The notes under the pieces: model-generated
Told to the model about the DNA's origin: nothing
Seen by the model: the letters and a program-made list of their open reading frames with translations, nothing else
Database searches by the model: none
Part shown: positions 1-9,594 of the stretch, one piece after another
How the letters are laid out: each line of letters opens with the position of its first letter
How positions within the stretch are numbered: position 1 is the first letter of the stretch
From: Ardenticatenaceae bacterium
GTDB lineage: Bacteria; Chloroflexota; Anaerolineae; Promineifilales; Promineifilaceae
Direction of reading: 5' to 3'
Assembly: GCA_020634375.1 (NCBI GenBank)
Contig: JACKBX010000002.1
Span: forward strand, 434,001 to 498,000
Length of the DNA stretch: 64,000 nucleotides
Position numbers and translations under genes: made by a program

Positions 1-21
1 GGACATGGCGACGCCATGTCC
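1..21. repeat. Short perfect palindrome at window edge
   Basis: The first 21 bases form a 10-bp perfect stem (GGACATGGCG / CGCCATGTCC) around a single A. It lies downstream of the minus-strand ATPase gene and may act as its 3' hairpin, but it has no clear U-tract. It may extend beyond the window edge. Confidence 0.5.
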
Positions 22-46
22 CTACTTTGTGTCGCTCTGTGTTCCA

Positions 47-802
47 TCATAATTTAGAAACGAGCGGAATGACGCGCTTGCGGCTGTGATCGGCAATTTC
101 CTTAACACCCGTCAGCAAATTAGCCGAGAACGGAACCAGGATTTCTTCGGACAGGAAGGGCGCGTCTTTGATTCGTTCGATTTGCATGTAAAGCTGGAAT
201 GGTTTCTTGGTGCTGTGGGTCATGATCAGGTTGTCAACGGCCGTTTCCAGTTTCGCTATCTCCTCCGCTTTGGCGGTGGTGCTGGCGGAGAAGAGGTAGG
301 TGAACGGCCGTTCGTCCTGCATCGTCGCCTTCATCGTTTCCAGAATGGCTGCGCCGTAAGTGGGGGAAAAGAGCAGCAAATTGAGCGCGGACACGAAAAT
401 GAGGATGCCGGGGCCTTCGTTGGGAACCATGTTGACGGCCTGGGTAACGGCCGTTTCCCACACCTCAGGCTTCACCACATTGGCCTTAAAACGCCGGTCT
501 TCCGGCTCCGTCATCGTGTCAATCGTCGCATCCAATTCAATAAACGCCACCCGCTCTTTGAACTCATCCAAATCCAAATGGGCGATATTCTTCAAACCAG
601 CGGCGATAAAACTGTGATCAGGATATTGCAGCGACATAAACACCACACTGCCGCCCTGCCGCAGCCAGGCGGAGACAATGACATTGCCAATCAGTGGCTT
701 GCCCGAACCGCCCGGCCCGCTCAACAGCGTCACGCTGGGAATCGGCAATCCCTCCGGCAGCAGCCGGTCAAACCATGCTTGTTCTGTGTACAGTCTATTC
801 AT
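47..802 (-). CDS. RecA/KaiC-like P-loop ATPase
   Basis: A 251-residue predicted ATPase. The open frame extends further upstream, but the ATG at 802 is chosen because GGAG lies about 10 nt before it and the protein then starts just ahead of the nucleotide-binding fold. A P-loop is visible near residue 30 (GPGGSGKP) followed by hydrophobic strands, the order seen in KaiC/RadA-type RecA domains ('LLSGPGGSGK' then 'VVFMSLQYPD'). The residue after the P-loop Lys is Pro rather than the usual Thr/Ser, so magnesium coordination may be impaired. It is the last gene of a minus-strand run with a radical SAM enzyme and a receiver protein, which suggests a regulatory rather than a DNA-repair role. Function beyond NTP binding is unknown. 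Confidence 0.75.
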   Translation of the reverse strand: MNRLYTEQAWFDRLLPEGLPIPSVTLLSGPGGSGKPLIGNVIVSAWLRQGGSVVFMSLQYPDHSFIAAGLKNIAHLDLDEFKERVAFIELDATIDTMTEPEDRRFKANVVKPEVWETAVTQAVNMVPNEGPGILIFVSALNLLLFSPTYGAAILETMKATMQDERPFTYLFSASTTAKAEEIAKLETAVDNLIMTHSTKKPFQLYMQIERIKDAPFLSEEILVPFSANLLTGVKEIADHSRKRVIPLVSKL

Positions 803-810
803 AAACAACT

Positions 811-832
811 TTCTCCAATCTCTAATCTCTTC
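811..832. repeat. Heptad element GAGATTA/GAGATTG
   Basis: Read on the minus strand, the 31-bp spacer between the radical SAM stop and the ATPase start contains GAGATTA GAGATTG GAG, a 7-bp word repeated. Its last copy supplies the GGAG ribosome-binding site of the downstream gene. The same words recur at the 3' end of hutH (about 44335-44354). Confidence 0.55.
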
Positions 833-833
833 T

Positions 834-1817
834 TCAACGATGTTTCGGCGCGGCGGCCAGGCTGTGCGTTTCATCCGGGTAATGAGATGGCGCGGCGCTC
901 CAAAAGCGCATGCCGTATCGCTCGATAACCTGAGCCTGACCGCTGGCTGCCAAATCGCGCAGGGCTTCACGCACATGGCCGGGTGTCCAACGAGCCAATG
1001 CCTGCTCTAATTCTTCCTGCCGCATGGGGTGGCGGGTGATGATGGCGATGATGGCGTCAACGGCCGTTTCAAACCCACCTAAATCAAACTCCCCCGCGGC
1101 CGGATGAACCACCGTCGCAATATCGCCCAAAATCACCCTGGCCCGCAGCAGCCCGTCCTCGTCCGGTTCCTGCACCCAAGTCTCGGCGGGCGGGCGGGTG
1201 GGCAGGTTGATGTGTACTTCGTCGGGTTGGATGCGGCGCAAAACGGCGGCGATCGCTTGCAAAGCCGCTTCGGTATCGTTTAATCCCTGCATCAACATGA
1301 CCTCGACCCATATTTGACCACTGTATGCTTGCCGAAAAGCGATCATGCCTTCCACCAAACGGTCAAAAGTCACGTCCGGGTGAGGGCGATTGAGTTGGCG
1401 GTAGAGAACGGCCGTTCCCGCATCCAACGACGGCATCACCACATCGGCCAAAGCCAAATCACGGCGTACTTCCGGCAAATAAAGCAGCGAGCCATTGGTA
1501 ATCATGGCAACGGGAATGTCAGTCAACGCCTTCACTTCACGAATGAGCCAGCCAATGCCACTGTGCAAAGTCGGCTCACCGGAGCCGACAAACGTCACCC
1601 AATCAATCTCGCCCGGCTGGTGACTGTCCAGCGTCGCTTTCACTTCTGCCAAAATATCGGCGCGGGGGAAATATTCTTTGCGTTCGTTGGTCAGCGGCAC
1701 AGTCCGTCCCAATTGGCAGTAAACGCAGTTCCAATTACACGTTTTCAGCGGAATCGTGTCAATCCCCAATGACTGTCCCAACCGCCGCGATGGAACCGGG
1801 CCAAAGACGTAGTTCAT
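834..1817 (-). CDS. Radical SAM protein, COG0731 type
   Basis: A 327-residue radical SAM enzyme. The family-typical N-terminus FGPVPSRRLGQSLGID is followed by the cluster motif C27-x3-C31-x2-C34 (CNWNCVYC), which holds a [4Fe-4S] cluster for reductive cleavage of S-adenosylmethionine. A GSGEPT motif near residue 80 is the usual SAM-binding GGE equivalent. The C-terminal ~70 residues look like a winged-helix extension. The start overlaps the stop of the upstream receiver gene (ATGA), so the two are translationally coupled. Family members are annotated as Fe-S oxidoreductases related to the wybutosine enzyme Tyw1; the substrate cannot be told from sequence. It could also modify a peptide, but no precursor gene is adjacent. 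Confidence 0.85.
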   Translation of the reverse strand: MNYVFGPVPSRRLGQSLGIDTIPLKTCNWNCVYCQLGRTVPLTNERKEYFPRADILAEVKATLDSHQPGEIDWVTFVGSGEPTLHSGIGWLIREVKALTDIPVAMITNGSLLYLPEVRRDLALADVVMPSLDAGTAVLYRQLNRPHPDVTFDRLVEGMIAFRQAYSGQIWVEVMLMQGLNDTEAALQAIAAVLRRIQPDEVHINLPTRPPAETWVQEPDEDGLLRARVILGDIATVVHPAAGEFDLGGFETAVDAIIAIITRHPMRQEELEQALARWTPGHVREALRDLAASGQAQVIERYGMRFWSAAPSHYPDETHSLAAAPKHR

Positions 1818-2197
1818 CGCACTGCTCCATTGGCTGGCACGCGCTCTAAAATGGCGTCCAGTAGGCAGTCAGCCGTACATCCTTTTAGCAAAAATGCGTC
1901 CACACCTGCTTGCAGCGCCTCCGCCCGATAACTGCTGTACAGGGTCAAAGCAATTACCCGGATTTGTGCCCCTTGGCTTTTGATGCGCCGCGTCGCTTCC
2001 AGCCCATCCATCACCGGCATTTGCATATCCATCAAAATCACATCCGGCTTGAGTTGGGCCGCCAGTTGCACTGCTTCTCGCCCATCAGCCGCTTCGCCAA
2101 CGATGTTGATTTGTGGATATTGGGTGAGCAGCGCCTTTAAGCCCCGGCGGATGGCGGGCCGGTTGTCGGCGATCAGGATGTGCAGCGGTTGCTTCAT
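1814..2197 (-). CDS. Stand-alone response-regulator receiver
   Basis: A 127-residue CheY-like receiver domain with no output domain. Conserved positions are visible: acidic D11, phospho-acceptor D57 (in ILMDMQMP), T85 and K105. The second acidic residue of the usual DD pair is Asn (DN), which may weaken metal binding. It overlaps the downstream radical SAM gene by 4 bp. Single-domain receivers act by binding partners or as phosphate sinks. The nearest kinase is encoded upstream at 3060-4547, with a separate terminator between them, so pairing is possible but unproven. Confidence 0.9.
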   Translation of the reverse strand: MKQPLHILIADNRPAIRRGLKALLTQYPQINIVGEAADGREAVQLAAQLKPDVILMDMQMPVMDGLEATRRIKSQGAQIRVIALTLYSSYRAEALQAGVDAFLLKGCTADCLLDAILERVPANGAVR

Positions 2198-2293
2198 GTC
2201 TTGTCACTCTTTCAAACTGCCTGATGATGATGGTTATACTGTACGCGGTGACACGGCCGTTGTCATCGGCTGGATGATGATTTAGGCGTCAAC

Positions 2294-2321
2294 AAAAAAA
2301 GACCGCTGGCAGGCGGTCTTT
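2294..2321 (-). terminator. Rho-independent terminator of the NarL-type operon
   Basis: An 8-bp stem (AAGACCGC / GCGGTCTT) with a 6-nt loop, followed on the minus strand by a run of seven U. It lies about 45 bp past the stop of the response regulator at 2368 and separates that two-component operon from the receiver/radical SAM operon. Confidence 0.85.
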
Positions 2322-2367
2322 CCACGTTTGTTGATAGCGTCTACAACATTTGTTGTAGGTTGGAGGG

Positions 2368-3063
2368 TTATGGGTCGTCGTTATCGAGGGTGGTCAATCC
2401 TTCGCGCAGGGCGTACAGCGTGGCCTGCACGCGGTTAGCCAGATGCAGCTTGTCCAAAATGTGGCTGACGTGGGTGCGCACGGTGACTTCGGCGATAGAA
2501 AGTGCGTCGGCGATTTGTTGATTGCTCAACCCTTTGGCGACGGCGCGCAGCACTTCGACTTCGCGTGCGGTGAGGGGGTCCGGGGCTTCCTGGGGCTGGG
2601 GTGATGATTGTTCCTGGGGCAACGGCCGTCCTAATTCATGCAGCAGCTTCCGGGCAATGCGCGGGTGCAGCGATGGTTCGCCCCGGTGCACCTGCCGGAT
2701 CGCTTCAATCAAGTCATCCGGGTCAGAATCCTTGAGCAAATAGCCCAGCGCCCCCGCCTTAATCGCCGGAAACAGCTTGTCATCTGAGGCAAAGCTGGTC
2801 AGAGCCAGCACCCGCGCCTCCGGCTGCCGCCGCGTGATGAACTGCGTCGCCTCAATGCCATCCATATTGGGCATCACAATATCCATCAAAATCACGTCTG
2901 GCTGCAAAGCGGCGGCCTGGCTAATCGCCTGCTCGCCATCGGCCGCTTCGCCGACGACCTCAACATCGTCAATTTCCGTCAGCAAAGCGCGTAATCCTTT
3001 GCGCACAATGGCATGGTCATCAACCAACAAAATACGGATCGGTTCAGATAGTTCGGCCATCAT
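2368..3063 (-). CDS. NarL/FixJ-family response regulator
   Basis: A 231-residue DNA-binding response regulator. The receiver domain (about 9-125) has DD at 15-16, phospho-acceptor D61, T89 and K111. A Pro/Gln-rich linker (about 148-162) leads to a LuxR-type helix-turn-helix (about 163-225; 'LTAREVEVLRAVAKGLSNQQIA'-like start and VTVRTHVSHIL recognition helix). Its start overlaps the stop of the upstream sensor kinase by 4 bp (ATGA), so the two form a cognate pair. It presumably regulates transcription after phosphorylation by that kinase; targets are unknown. Confidence 0.93.
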   Translation of the reverse strand: MMAELSEPIRILLVDDHAIVRKGLRALLTEIDDVEVVGEAADGEQAISQAAALQPDVILMDIVMPNMDGIEATQFITRRQPEARVLALTSFASDDKLFPAIKAGALGYLLKDSDPDDLIEAIRQVHRGEPSLHPRIARKLLHELGRPLPQEQSSPQPQEAPDPLTAREVEVLRAVAKGLSNQQIADALSIAEVTVRTHVSHILDKLHLANRVQATLYALREGLTTLDNDDP

Positions 3064-4547
3064 AAATCCACTTCTACTTGCAGAATGGTTCCCTTATCCG
3101 GGGCGCTGTTCACAATCAATTGGCCGCCGATGTGCTGGACACGCTCCTCAATGCCGCGCAGCCCCAGCCCGCCGCCTTGCTGAATGCGAGTCGGGTCAAA
3201 GCCAACGCCATCATCGCGTATTTCCAGGCCGAAATGATGCTCGTTGAAGCGCAGGCGCACGGTCACTTGCTGCGCTCGCGCATGTTTGACGGCATTGGTC
3301 AGCGCCTCTTGGACGATGCGGTACAAATCCTCTTCAATGGTCAGCGGCAGGCGGGTTTCCTGCCCTTCAACGTGAAAGGTGGAGTGCAGGCCGGAACGCG
3401 CTTCAACAGTTTCCAGCCGGGTTTGTACGGCGACGGCCAATCCTTCTTTTTCTAAAACGGGCGGGTGTAGTTCAAAAATGAGCAGGCGCATATCCAGCAT
3501 CGCTTCCCGCGCCATGTTACGTAGTTCCCGCAAATGGTCGGCGACGATCTCATGCTTTCCGGCGGCCAGGGCCATACGGGCCGCATCGGCATAGAGGGTG
3601 ACGCTGTAAATGGCCTGCGTCACCGAATCGTGCAGTTCACGCGCCAGCCGCTGTCGCTCTTCAATCACGGCCAGCTTTTCGGCCTGCTGGTGCAGTTGGG
3701 CATGTTCGATGGAGATGGCGGCCTGGTCGGCAAACAGACGCATCAAGCGCATGTCGGCTTCGGTAAAACCGCCCGGTTTATTGATCACGTCCAGTACGCC
3801 CAAAATCGTTTCGTCCACGCAGAGGGGGACAGCCAGAATTGTTTTGATGGCCGGATTGCGTTGATAGGCGTGCGGCTGGCTCTGCGGATCGTTAAGCAGC
3901 AGGGGTTTTCTTTGCTGCACGATGGTTCCGGCAAAGGAGTTGGTGATGGAGAGACGTTCGTAAACAGGTAAGGGTGTGCCGCAACTGCTTTTGACTTGCA
4001 AGCCGCTTTCATCTTCCAGCAGAAGGACGGCGCTGCCCCCGGCGCCGGTGAGGCGGCACGCTTCGGCGCAGACGATGGACAGGACGTCATCCAGCGTGGT
4101 GAGGTGTTGCAGCAGGGCGGTGGTGACGCGCTGGAGGCTTTCGCTGGCGTTGAGCAGGAGCGCGGTTTGTTCTCGTTCGCTGATGTCGGTGCCGGCGCTG
4201 ATGATGTAGGCGACCTCGCCGTCGGCGTCGCGGAAGGCGGTGTTGGACCAGGCGATGAGGTGGCGACGGCCGTTTCTCGCTGTCCAATAATACTCGTTTT
4301 TGTCGGGGAACTGGCCGGCCAGCAGGCGGGCAAAATCTGCCTGGGCAGCCGCTTTTTCTTCCGGCAAGAGCAGCAGCTCCCAAAACGGCCGTTCCTGCAC
4401 CTCAGCAAATATATACCCGGTTAATTGTTCGCAGGCGTGATTAAAACGGACGATACGGCCGTCCCGGTCAAACACGGCGATGAGGGTGTCGACTGTATTG
4501 AGAACGGCCGTTGAAAAGGCCTGTTCTAGCTGCGAATCAGGACGCAT
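3060..4547 (-). CDS. PAS-GAF sensor histidine kinase (NarX/DegS type)
   Basis: A cytoplasmic sensor kinase of 495 residues from the ATG at 4547. A GTG 10 codons upstream (4577) is in frame but has no ribosome-binding site. Order: PAS domain (about 10-125), GAF domain (about 140-290), HisKA_3 dimerisation helix with phospho-acceptor H306 (LARELHDS) and an HATPase domain ending the protein (GGGLGLRGI). No membrane segments, so it senses an internal signal, possibly a ligand or redox state through PAS/GAF. It is translationally coupled to the NarL-type regulator. Four ACGGCCGT palindromes lie in its first 300 bp. Confidence 0.92.
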   Translation of the reverse strand: MRPDSQLEQAFSTAVLNTVDTLIAVFDRDGRIVRFNHACEQLTGYIFAEVQERPFWELLLLPEEKAAAQADFARLLAGQFPDKNEYYWTARNGRRHLIAWSNTAFRDADGEVAYIISAGTDISEREQTALLLNASESLQRVTTALLQHLTTLDDVLSIVCAEACRLTGAGGSAVLLLEDESGLQVKSSCGTPLPVYERLSITNSFAGTIVQQRKPLLLNDPQSQPHAYQRNPAIKTILAVPLCVDETILGVLDVINKPGGFTEADMRLMRLFADQAAISIEHAQLHQQAEKLAVIEERQRLARELHDSVTQAIYSVTLYADAARMALAAGKHEIVADHLRELRNMAREAMLDMRLLIFELHPPVLEKEGLAVAVQTRLETVEARSGLHSTFHVEGQETRLPLTIEEDLYRIVQEALTNAVKHARAQQVTVRLRFNEHHFGLEIRDDGVGFDPTRIQQGGGLGLRGIEERVQHIGGQLIVNSAPDKGTILQVEVDL

Positions 4548-4767
4548 TTCCTGCTCTTGAAACCAGATTGAATGCACACGTTTTCATACGCTTATTCTAA
4601 CTGAAAAGAGAGGGGAACAGTAATGTGGGATAGTTGCACAACAAAATCAAGATGACATTCCCACCTAAATTGTAGTATCCTGTAAACGCAGCGTGGCCTG
4701 TGTAAGCAGATGGAGCCAATCCCCACAGACAACATCACCCCCAACTTTCATATTTGAGGAGCCTCTC

Positions 4768-7521
4768 ATGAGACAGTCAAAAAAATATTCAGCAGCGGGC
4801 ATGATTGCCGTGATTTGCCTGGCATCTCTCGCTTTTACTGCGCTGACACTCTATACATTGACGCCCCTGGCCGCAGACAGCGCACCCCTATCAGTTGCAG
4901 CAAATGAACCTTATCTAGTCAAAGACATCAACCTGGCGACAGAACCCGCCGATCCGGAACAGTTGGTTGACGTCAACGGTACACTGTTTTTCGCTGCTGA
5001 TGATGGCGCGCATGGCGTGGAGCTTTGGATGAGCGATGGCAGTGAAATGGGCACAGTTTTGGTTAAAGATATCAATCCCACCGGCAGCGCCAATCCTTCT
5101 TACCTGGTCAATGTCAACGGCACACTTTTCTTCAGCGCCGAAGATGGTCAACACAGCATCGAATTATGGAAAAGTGACGGCACAGTTTCCGGAACCGTGA
5201 TGGTCAAAGACATCAATCCAGGCGGCGGGTCGGGAGCAAACGGGCTGGTCAGTTACAATGGCAAGGTGTTTTTCAGCGCCAGGGACAGCAGCAGCGGGTA
5301 TGAGCTATGGCAAAGTGACGGCACAGAAGGTGGTACGGTTCGCGTTAAAGACATCGTTAGTGGAACAGGCGGGTCGTATCCGAACAATCTGATTGAGGCG
5401 GGCGGCATCTTGTTTTTTGTGGCTTATGACAGCAGCAGCGGATACGAATTGTGGAAAAGCGACGGCACTGAATTGGGCACGGTGCAAGTCAGAGACATTT
5501 TTACTGGCACAACGAACTCGGATATTAGTTGGGCAGCCAGTTCTAACGGCAAGCTGTTCTTTCGCGCCAACGATGGCGTTTCTGGCCCAGAGTTGTGGAT
5601 GAGTGATGGCACTGAAAGTGGGACACAACTGGTAGCAGATATTGTGCCGGGAAGCGAAGGTTGCAACCCGATCTGGTCAACGGACGTGGATGGCACGCTG
5701 TTCTTCAAGGCTACTGACGGCGGGAATAATTACGAGTTGTGGAAGAGCGATGGCACAGAGCCGGGAACAGCGCTTGTGAAAGACATTCGTCCCGGCGGAG
5801 CGCAGTCCAACATTGGGTACCTGGTTAGCTGGAACGGATTGCTCTATTTTGCGGCCAATGATGGCGTCAACGGCATTGAGTTGTGGCGCAGTGACGGCAC
5901 AACGGGGGGCACCATCATGATTGACGACATCATGCCAGGCGCGGCATCATCGGGGCCTTCGTATTTAACGGCCGTTAACAGCCAACTCTATTTTCGCGGT
6001 TACACCCCAGAAACCGGATCGGAGCTTTGGGTAACAGATGGCAGCATCGGCGGTGCGGCATTGGTGAAAGACGCCGTTCCCGGCTACGGTTCCGCCAGCC
6101 CGCAATTCCTGACCGACGTGGGCGGCAGCACCCTGTTCTACAGCGCCTATGATTTGGAGGGACGGCGCGAATTGTGGCAAAGCGATGGCAGCGGCCCCGG
6201 CACGTTCCGTATCAAGGACGCGAACACGCTGGCCGCCGGTTCCCTGCCCATGCAGTTGACAGATGTCCAGGGCACGCTCTTTTTTGTGGCGGATGACGAG
6301 TATACCGGCTATGAATTGTGGCGGAGTGATGGCACCTTGACCGGCACAGTCCAGGTGGAGGACATCCTGACCGGAACCGACGGCGCCTACCCTCAAGATT
6401 TAACGGCCGTTAACGAACTGCTCTTCTTCTCCGCCAGCGACGACGCCACAGGCGCGGAACTGTGGCGCAGTGATGGCACGGCTGGGGGCACATTCATGGT
6501 CAAAGACATTTACAGCGGCACGAACAGCGCAGAGCCGCATGGCCTGGTTGCTATGAACGACTTGCTGTATTTCAGTGCTTACACGGCCGTTTCTGGCTAC
6601 GAACTGTGGCAAAGTGATGGCACGGAACCGGGCACCCTTTTGATGACAGATATTTTCACCGGCCCAGGCAGTTCAGAACCGGAATGGTTGACCCGCGTCG
6701 GAGATGCTCTCTATTTTGTGGCTGAAGATGGGGAAAACGGCCGTGAATTATGGCGAAGTGATGGCAGCGCAGCAGGCACCCTTCTGGTGCGAGACATTTT
6801 CACAGGCACGTCTGGCTCCGACCCGCAAAACCTAACCGACGTCGGGGGAACCCTCTTCTTTATTGCTGAAGACGGCGTGCATGGCGAAGAACTGTGGAAA
6901 AGCGACGGCACGCAATCCGGCACGCTCATGCTCAAAGACATTTACACCGGCACCAGCGGCTCCGAAGGCCAATATTTAACCGACGTTAACGGCACGCTTT
7001 TCTTTGCTGCTTACACGGGCGATGGCTACGAGTTGTGGGCCAGTGATGGCACAGAAACCGGGACATACCAGGTCAAGCAAATCAACACCGGGGAAGACAG
7101 CGCCGTGCGGAACCTGATCAACGTGAATGGCACGCTGTTCTTTGTCGCCAACGACAGCGCCGGGGGCGGCGAATTATGGAAGAGTGACGGCACGGAAACC
7201 GGGACGGTGCAGGTGGCGGATATTAACCCCGGCCCAGAAGATGCCGACCCAGAATGGCTGGTTCAGGCGCACGGGCTGCTTTACTTCAGCGCCGATGATG
7301 GGGAAAACGGCCGTGAACTATGGATGAGCGACGGCACAAATGCCGGAACCCGGCGAGCGGCGGATATTTACCCCGGCCCAACCGGTTCAGACCCGGACAA
7401 CCTGGCAGTGGTTGGAGAATGGCTGTTCTTTGGCGCGAATAATGGCGAAAACGGCCGTGAATTATGGGCGTGGGCGCTGCAACTGCGTCAAATTTATTTG
7501 CCTACCATCATCAGAAATTGA
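4768..7521 (+). CDS. Secreted ELWxxDGT-repeat protein
   Basis: A 917-residue exported protein. The start at 4768 has GAGGAG upstream; an earlier in-frame start at 4693 lacks one. A signal peptide is visible (KKY.. then a hydrophobic segment about 12-32, likely cleaved near LAADSA). The rest is about 18 copies of a ~48-residue unit carrying ELWxSDGTxxGT; the last copy is degenerate (ELWAWA). This is the ELWxxDGT repeat family, thought to form a beta-propeller-like or extended surface structure. The protein ends in LRQIYLPTIIRN, a tail that resembles the end of the CotH protein at 19852-23544. Cell-surface adhesion or binding is likely; the ligand is unknown. Confidence 0.9.
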   Translation: MRQSKKYSAAGMIAVICLASLAFTALTLYTLTPLAADSAPLSVAANEPYLVKDINLATEPADPEQLVDVNGTLFFAADDGAHGVELWMSDGSEMGTVLVKDINPTGSANPSYLVNVNGTLFFSAEDGQHSIELWKSDGTVSGTVMVKDINPGGGSGANGLVSYNGKVFFSARDSSSGYELWQSDGTEGGTVRVKDIVSGTGGSYPNNLIEAGGILFFVAYDSSSGYELWKSDGTELGTVQVRDIFTGTTNSDISWAASSNGKLFFRANDGVSGPELWMSDGTESGTQLVADIVPGSEGCNPIWSTDVDGTLFFKATDGGNNYELWKSDGTEPGTALVKDIRPGGAQSNIGYLVSWNGLLYFAANDGVNGIELWRSDGTTGGTIMIDDIMPGAASSGPSYLTAVNSQLYFRGYTPETGSELWVTDGSIGGAALVKDAVPGYGSASPQFLTDVGGSTLFYSAYDLEGRRELWQSDGSGPGTFRIKDANTLAAGSLPMQLTDVQGTLFFVADDEYTGYELWRSDGTLTGTVQVEDILTGTDGAYPQDLTAVNELLFFSASDDATGAELWRSDGTAGGTFMVKDIYSGTNSAEPHGLVAMNDLLYFSAYTAVSGYELWQSDGTEPGTLLMTDIFTGPGSSEPEWLTRVGDALYFVAEDGENGRELWRSDGSAAGTLLVRDIFTGTSGSDPQNLTDVGGTLFFIAEDGVHGEELWKSDGTQSGTLMLKDIYTGTSGSEGQYLTDVNGTLFFAAYTGDGYELWASDGTETGTYQVKQINTGEDSAVRNLINVNGTLFFVANDSAGGGELWKSDGTETGTVQVADINPGPEDADPEWLVQAHGLLYFSADDGENGRELWMSDGTNAGTRRAADIYPGPTGSDPDNLAVVGEWLFFGANNGENGRELWAWALQLRQIYLPTIIRN

Positions 7522-7537
7522 TAGGCGTGAGACAACC

Positions 7538-9469
7538 CTACCCTGCCTCGCGGAATTGAGTTTCGTAGAGAGAGGCATAAAGGCCATCACGTTCTAGCAG
7601 TTCAGCATGAGTACCTTGCTCAACCAACTGCCCCTGATCCATGACCAAAATCTGGTCAGCAGCCAGGATGGTGGAAAGGCGATGGGCAATCACCAGACTG
7701 GTGCGCCCCTGCATCACATGCTGTAAGGCCTCTTGAATCAATGCTTCGGAGAGGGAATCCAGGTGAGAGGTGGCCTCGTCCAGCACGAGGATGCGCGGGT
7801 TCTTGAGAATGACACGGGCAATGGCAATGCGCTGGCGCTCGCCACCACTGAGGCGGTAGCCACGCTCCCCAACCACTGTGTCGTACCCATCAGGCAGCCC
7901 GGCGATGAAGTCGTGGATATTGGCAGCTTGGGCAGCGGCCACCAGTTCGGCATCGCTGGCCTGGGGATTGGCATATAACAGGTTGGCACGAATGGTGTCA
8001 TAAAATAGGTACGTCTCTTGCGTGACCATGCCGATGTTGTCGGCTAATGACCGAAGGGTGATGTTTTCGATAGGGTGATTGTCTATACGAATTTGCCCCG
8101 ACGTGGGATCGTACAGGCGAGGGATGAGATAGGTGATGGTGGTTTTGCCCGCCCCGCTGGGGCCGACGAGAGCCACAAGCTGCCCCGGCTCGATGGCGAA
8201 AGAGACATCGTGCAGTGCCAGCCGCTGCTCCTGCGGAGCGGTAGAGTCCGAGGCGACGCCATCTTCCTCTTTCTGCTTGCCACGTTTGAGGTGCGCGGCG
8301 CTGCCGCCCCAGGTGAAACGGGCAATTTCTTGCAAGCCAATTTGTCCTGCCCCTTCACCAGGATCGTAGGCAAAGGTGACGTTTTGAAATTGGATACGGC
8401 CGTGTACGTCTTGCAGCGCCTCTGCCCCATCCTGCTCTACAATTTCTACGGGGATGTCCAACGCTTCAAATACGCGCTCGAAGCTGACCATGCTTTGCGC
8501 AAATTCCACCGGCGAGTTGGTGAGCGACATCAAGGGGCCGTAAAGCTGCATCAGATAATTGCCAAAGGCGACGATGGTGCCGATGGTGAACTCACCGCGC
8601 AGCACCAGATGACCACCCACCCAAAAGACAACGGCCGTTCCCACCGCGCTGACAATACTCAACAACATAAAGAACCAACGGCTAATCACGGCCGATTTAA
8701 TGCCGATGTCGCGCACGCCCTCGGCATCTTGTGCGAAGCGCTGCATTTCGCGGTTTTCGCGGCCGAACAACTTCACCAACAATGCCCCGCTGACGTTGAG
8801 TGTCTCATTCATGGTCGCGTTCATCTCGGCGTTGATTTCCATAGAGCGGCGGCGCATATCGCGCAAAACGCGGCCAATACGCCGCGCAGGCAGCACAAAC
8901 AGCGGCAAAATCGCCAGCGCCAACAGCGTCAGCCGCCATTCCAACTTCAGCATAATGCCCAGCGTCGCCAGCAGCGTGACCACATTGGAGACGATGGTTA
9001 CAAATGTGCCGCTGATGGCTTGTTGAGCACCAATCACGTCATTATTCAGCCGGGACATCAGCTCGCCAGTACGGGTTTGGGTAAAGAAACGCAAGGACAT
9101 GCGCTGCATGTGCCCATATAGGGCTTGCCGCAAATCGCAAATGACGCCTTCCCCTACAGCGGAGTTGAGACGACGCTGCCACACGCCAATCACGCCATTA
9201 ATGATGGGGATGCCGACCATGCCCAAAGCCAGGAGATTGAGGAGGAGAAGGTTTTTCTCAGGAACGGCCGTGTCAATCAAGGCCCGGAATAACAAGGGCT
9301 GCACCAGCGACAGCCCAGAAATGAGCATAATCGTCAACAAAAGAAGCAACACTTGCCAACGATACGGCACAGCAAACTGCCATACCCGCCGCAACAAATC
9401 GCGGGACAGCGCCGAACGATCCTGTTTTTCGTCATATCGGATAAACGCAAACCAACCACCACCATGCAT
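7538..9469 (-). CDS. ABC exporter, fused permease-ATPase (ABCB/MsbA type)
   Basis: A 643-residue half-transporter. Six transmembrane helices occupy about residues 25-320, followed by an ATPase with Walker A GPSGAGKTT, signature LSGGERQ, Walker B ILVLDEATS and the H-loop (IAHRLS). Such proteins work as dimers and export lipids, drugs or peptides. The ATPase domain contains an unusual ~45-residue polar insertion between the first strand and the segment leading to Walker A (containing KRGKQKEEDG). The ATG has AGGGGA 7-8 nt upstream. It converges with the ELWxxDGT gene, with only 16 bp between stops. The substrate is unknown. Confidence 0.92.
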   Translation of the reverse strand: MHGGGWFAFIRYDEKQDRSALSRDLLRRVWQFAVPYRWQVLLLLLTIMLISGLSLVQPLLFRALIDTAVPEKNLLLLNLLALGMVGIPIINGVIGVWQRRLNSAVGEGVICDLRQALYGHMQRMSLRFFTQTRTGELMSRLNNDVIGAQQAISGTFVTIVSNVVTLLATLGIMLKLEWRLTLLALAILPLFVLPARRIGRVLRDMRRRSMEINAEMNATMNETLNVSGALLVKLFGRENREMQRFAQDAEGVRDIGIKSAVISRWFFMLLSIVSAVGTAVVFWVGGHLVLRGEFTIGTIVAFGNYLMQLYGPLMSLTNSPVEFAQSMVSFERVFEALDIPVEIVEQDGAEALQDVHGRIQFQNVTFAYDPGEGAGQIGLQEIARFTWGGSAAHLKRGKQKEEDGVASDSTAPQEQRLALHDVSFAIEPGQLVALVGPSGAGKTTITYLIPRLYDPTSGQIRIDNHPIENITLRSLADNIGMVTQETYLFYDTIRANLLYANPQASDAELVAAAQAANIHDFIAGLPDGYDTVVGERGYRLSGGERQRIAIARVILKNPRILVLDEATSHLDSLSEALIQEALQHVMQGRTSLVIAHRLSTILAADQILVMDQGQLVEQGTHAELLERDGLYASLYETQFREAG

Positions 9470-9495
9470 AACAATTCCCCTAACGTCTCAAAAGT

Positions 9496-9525
9496 TTATA
9501 ATCTGAACAGATTCTCTTTTCACAA
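9496..9525 (-). promoter_or_regulatory. Possible promoter of the ABC exporter
   Basis: On the minus strand, TTGTGA (9520-9525) and TTATAA (9496-9501) are separated by 18 bp, about 27 bp upstream of the exporter ATG. Match to the sigma-70 consensus is moderate. Confidence 0.35.
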
Positions 9526-9594
9526 ACACATGATTTCATTTATCATCATAATATAGCTCGATGCATCGAATATCCCAGAAAAAGGAGGTTTAAG

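Noticed and set aside
86..928. A 280-codon plus-strand frame opposite the KaiC-like and radical SAM genes
   Set aside because: Spans two real minus-strand genes and the spacer between them; no start site or motif.
8075..9121. A 348-codon plus-strand frame opposite the ABC exporter
   Set aside because: Antisense shadow of a well-supported ABC exporter; composition is His/Gln/Arg-rich and no ribosome-binding site or domain is present.
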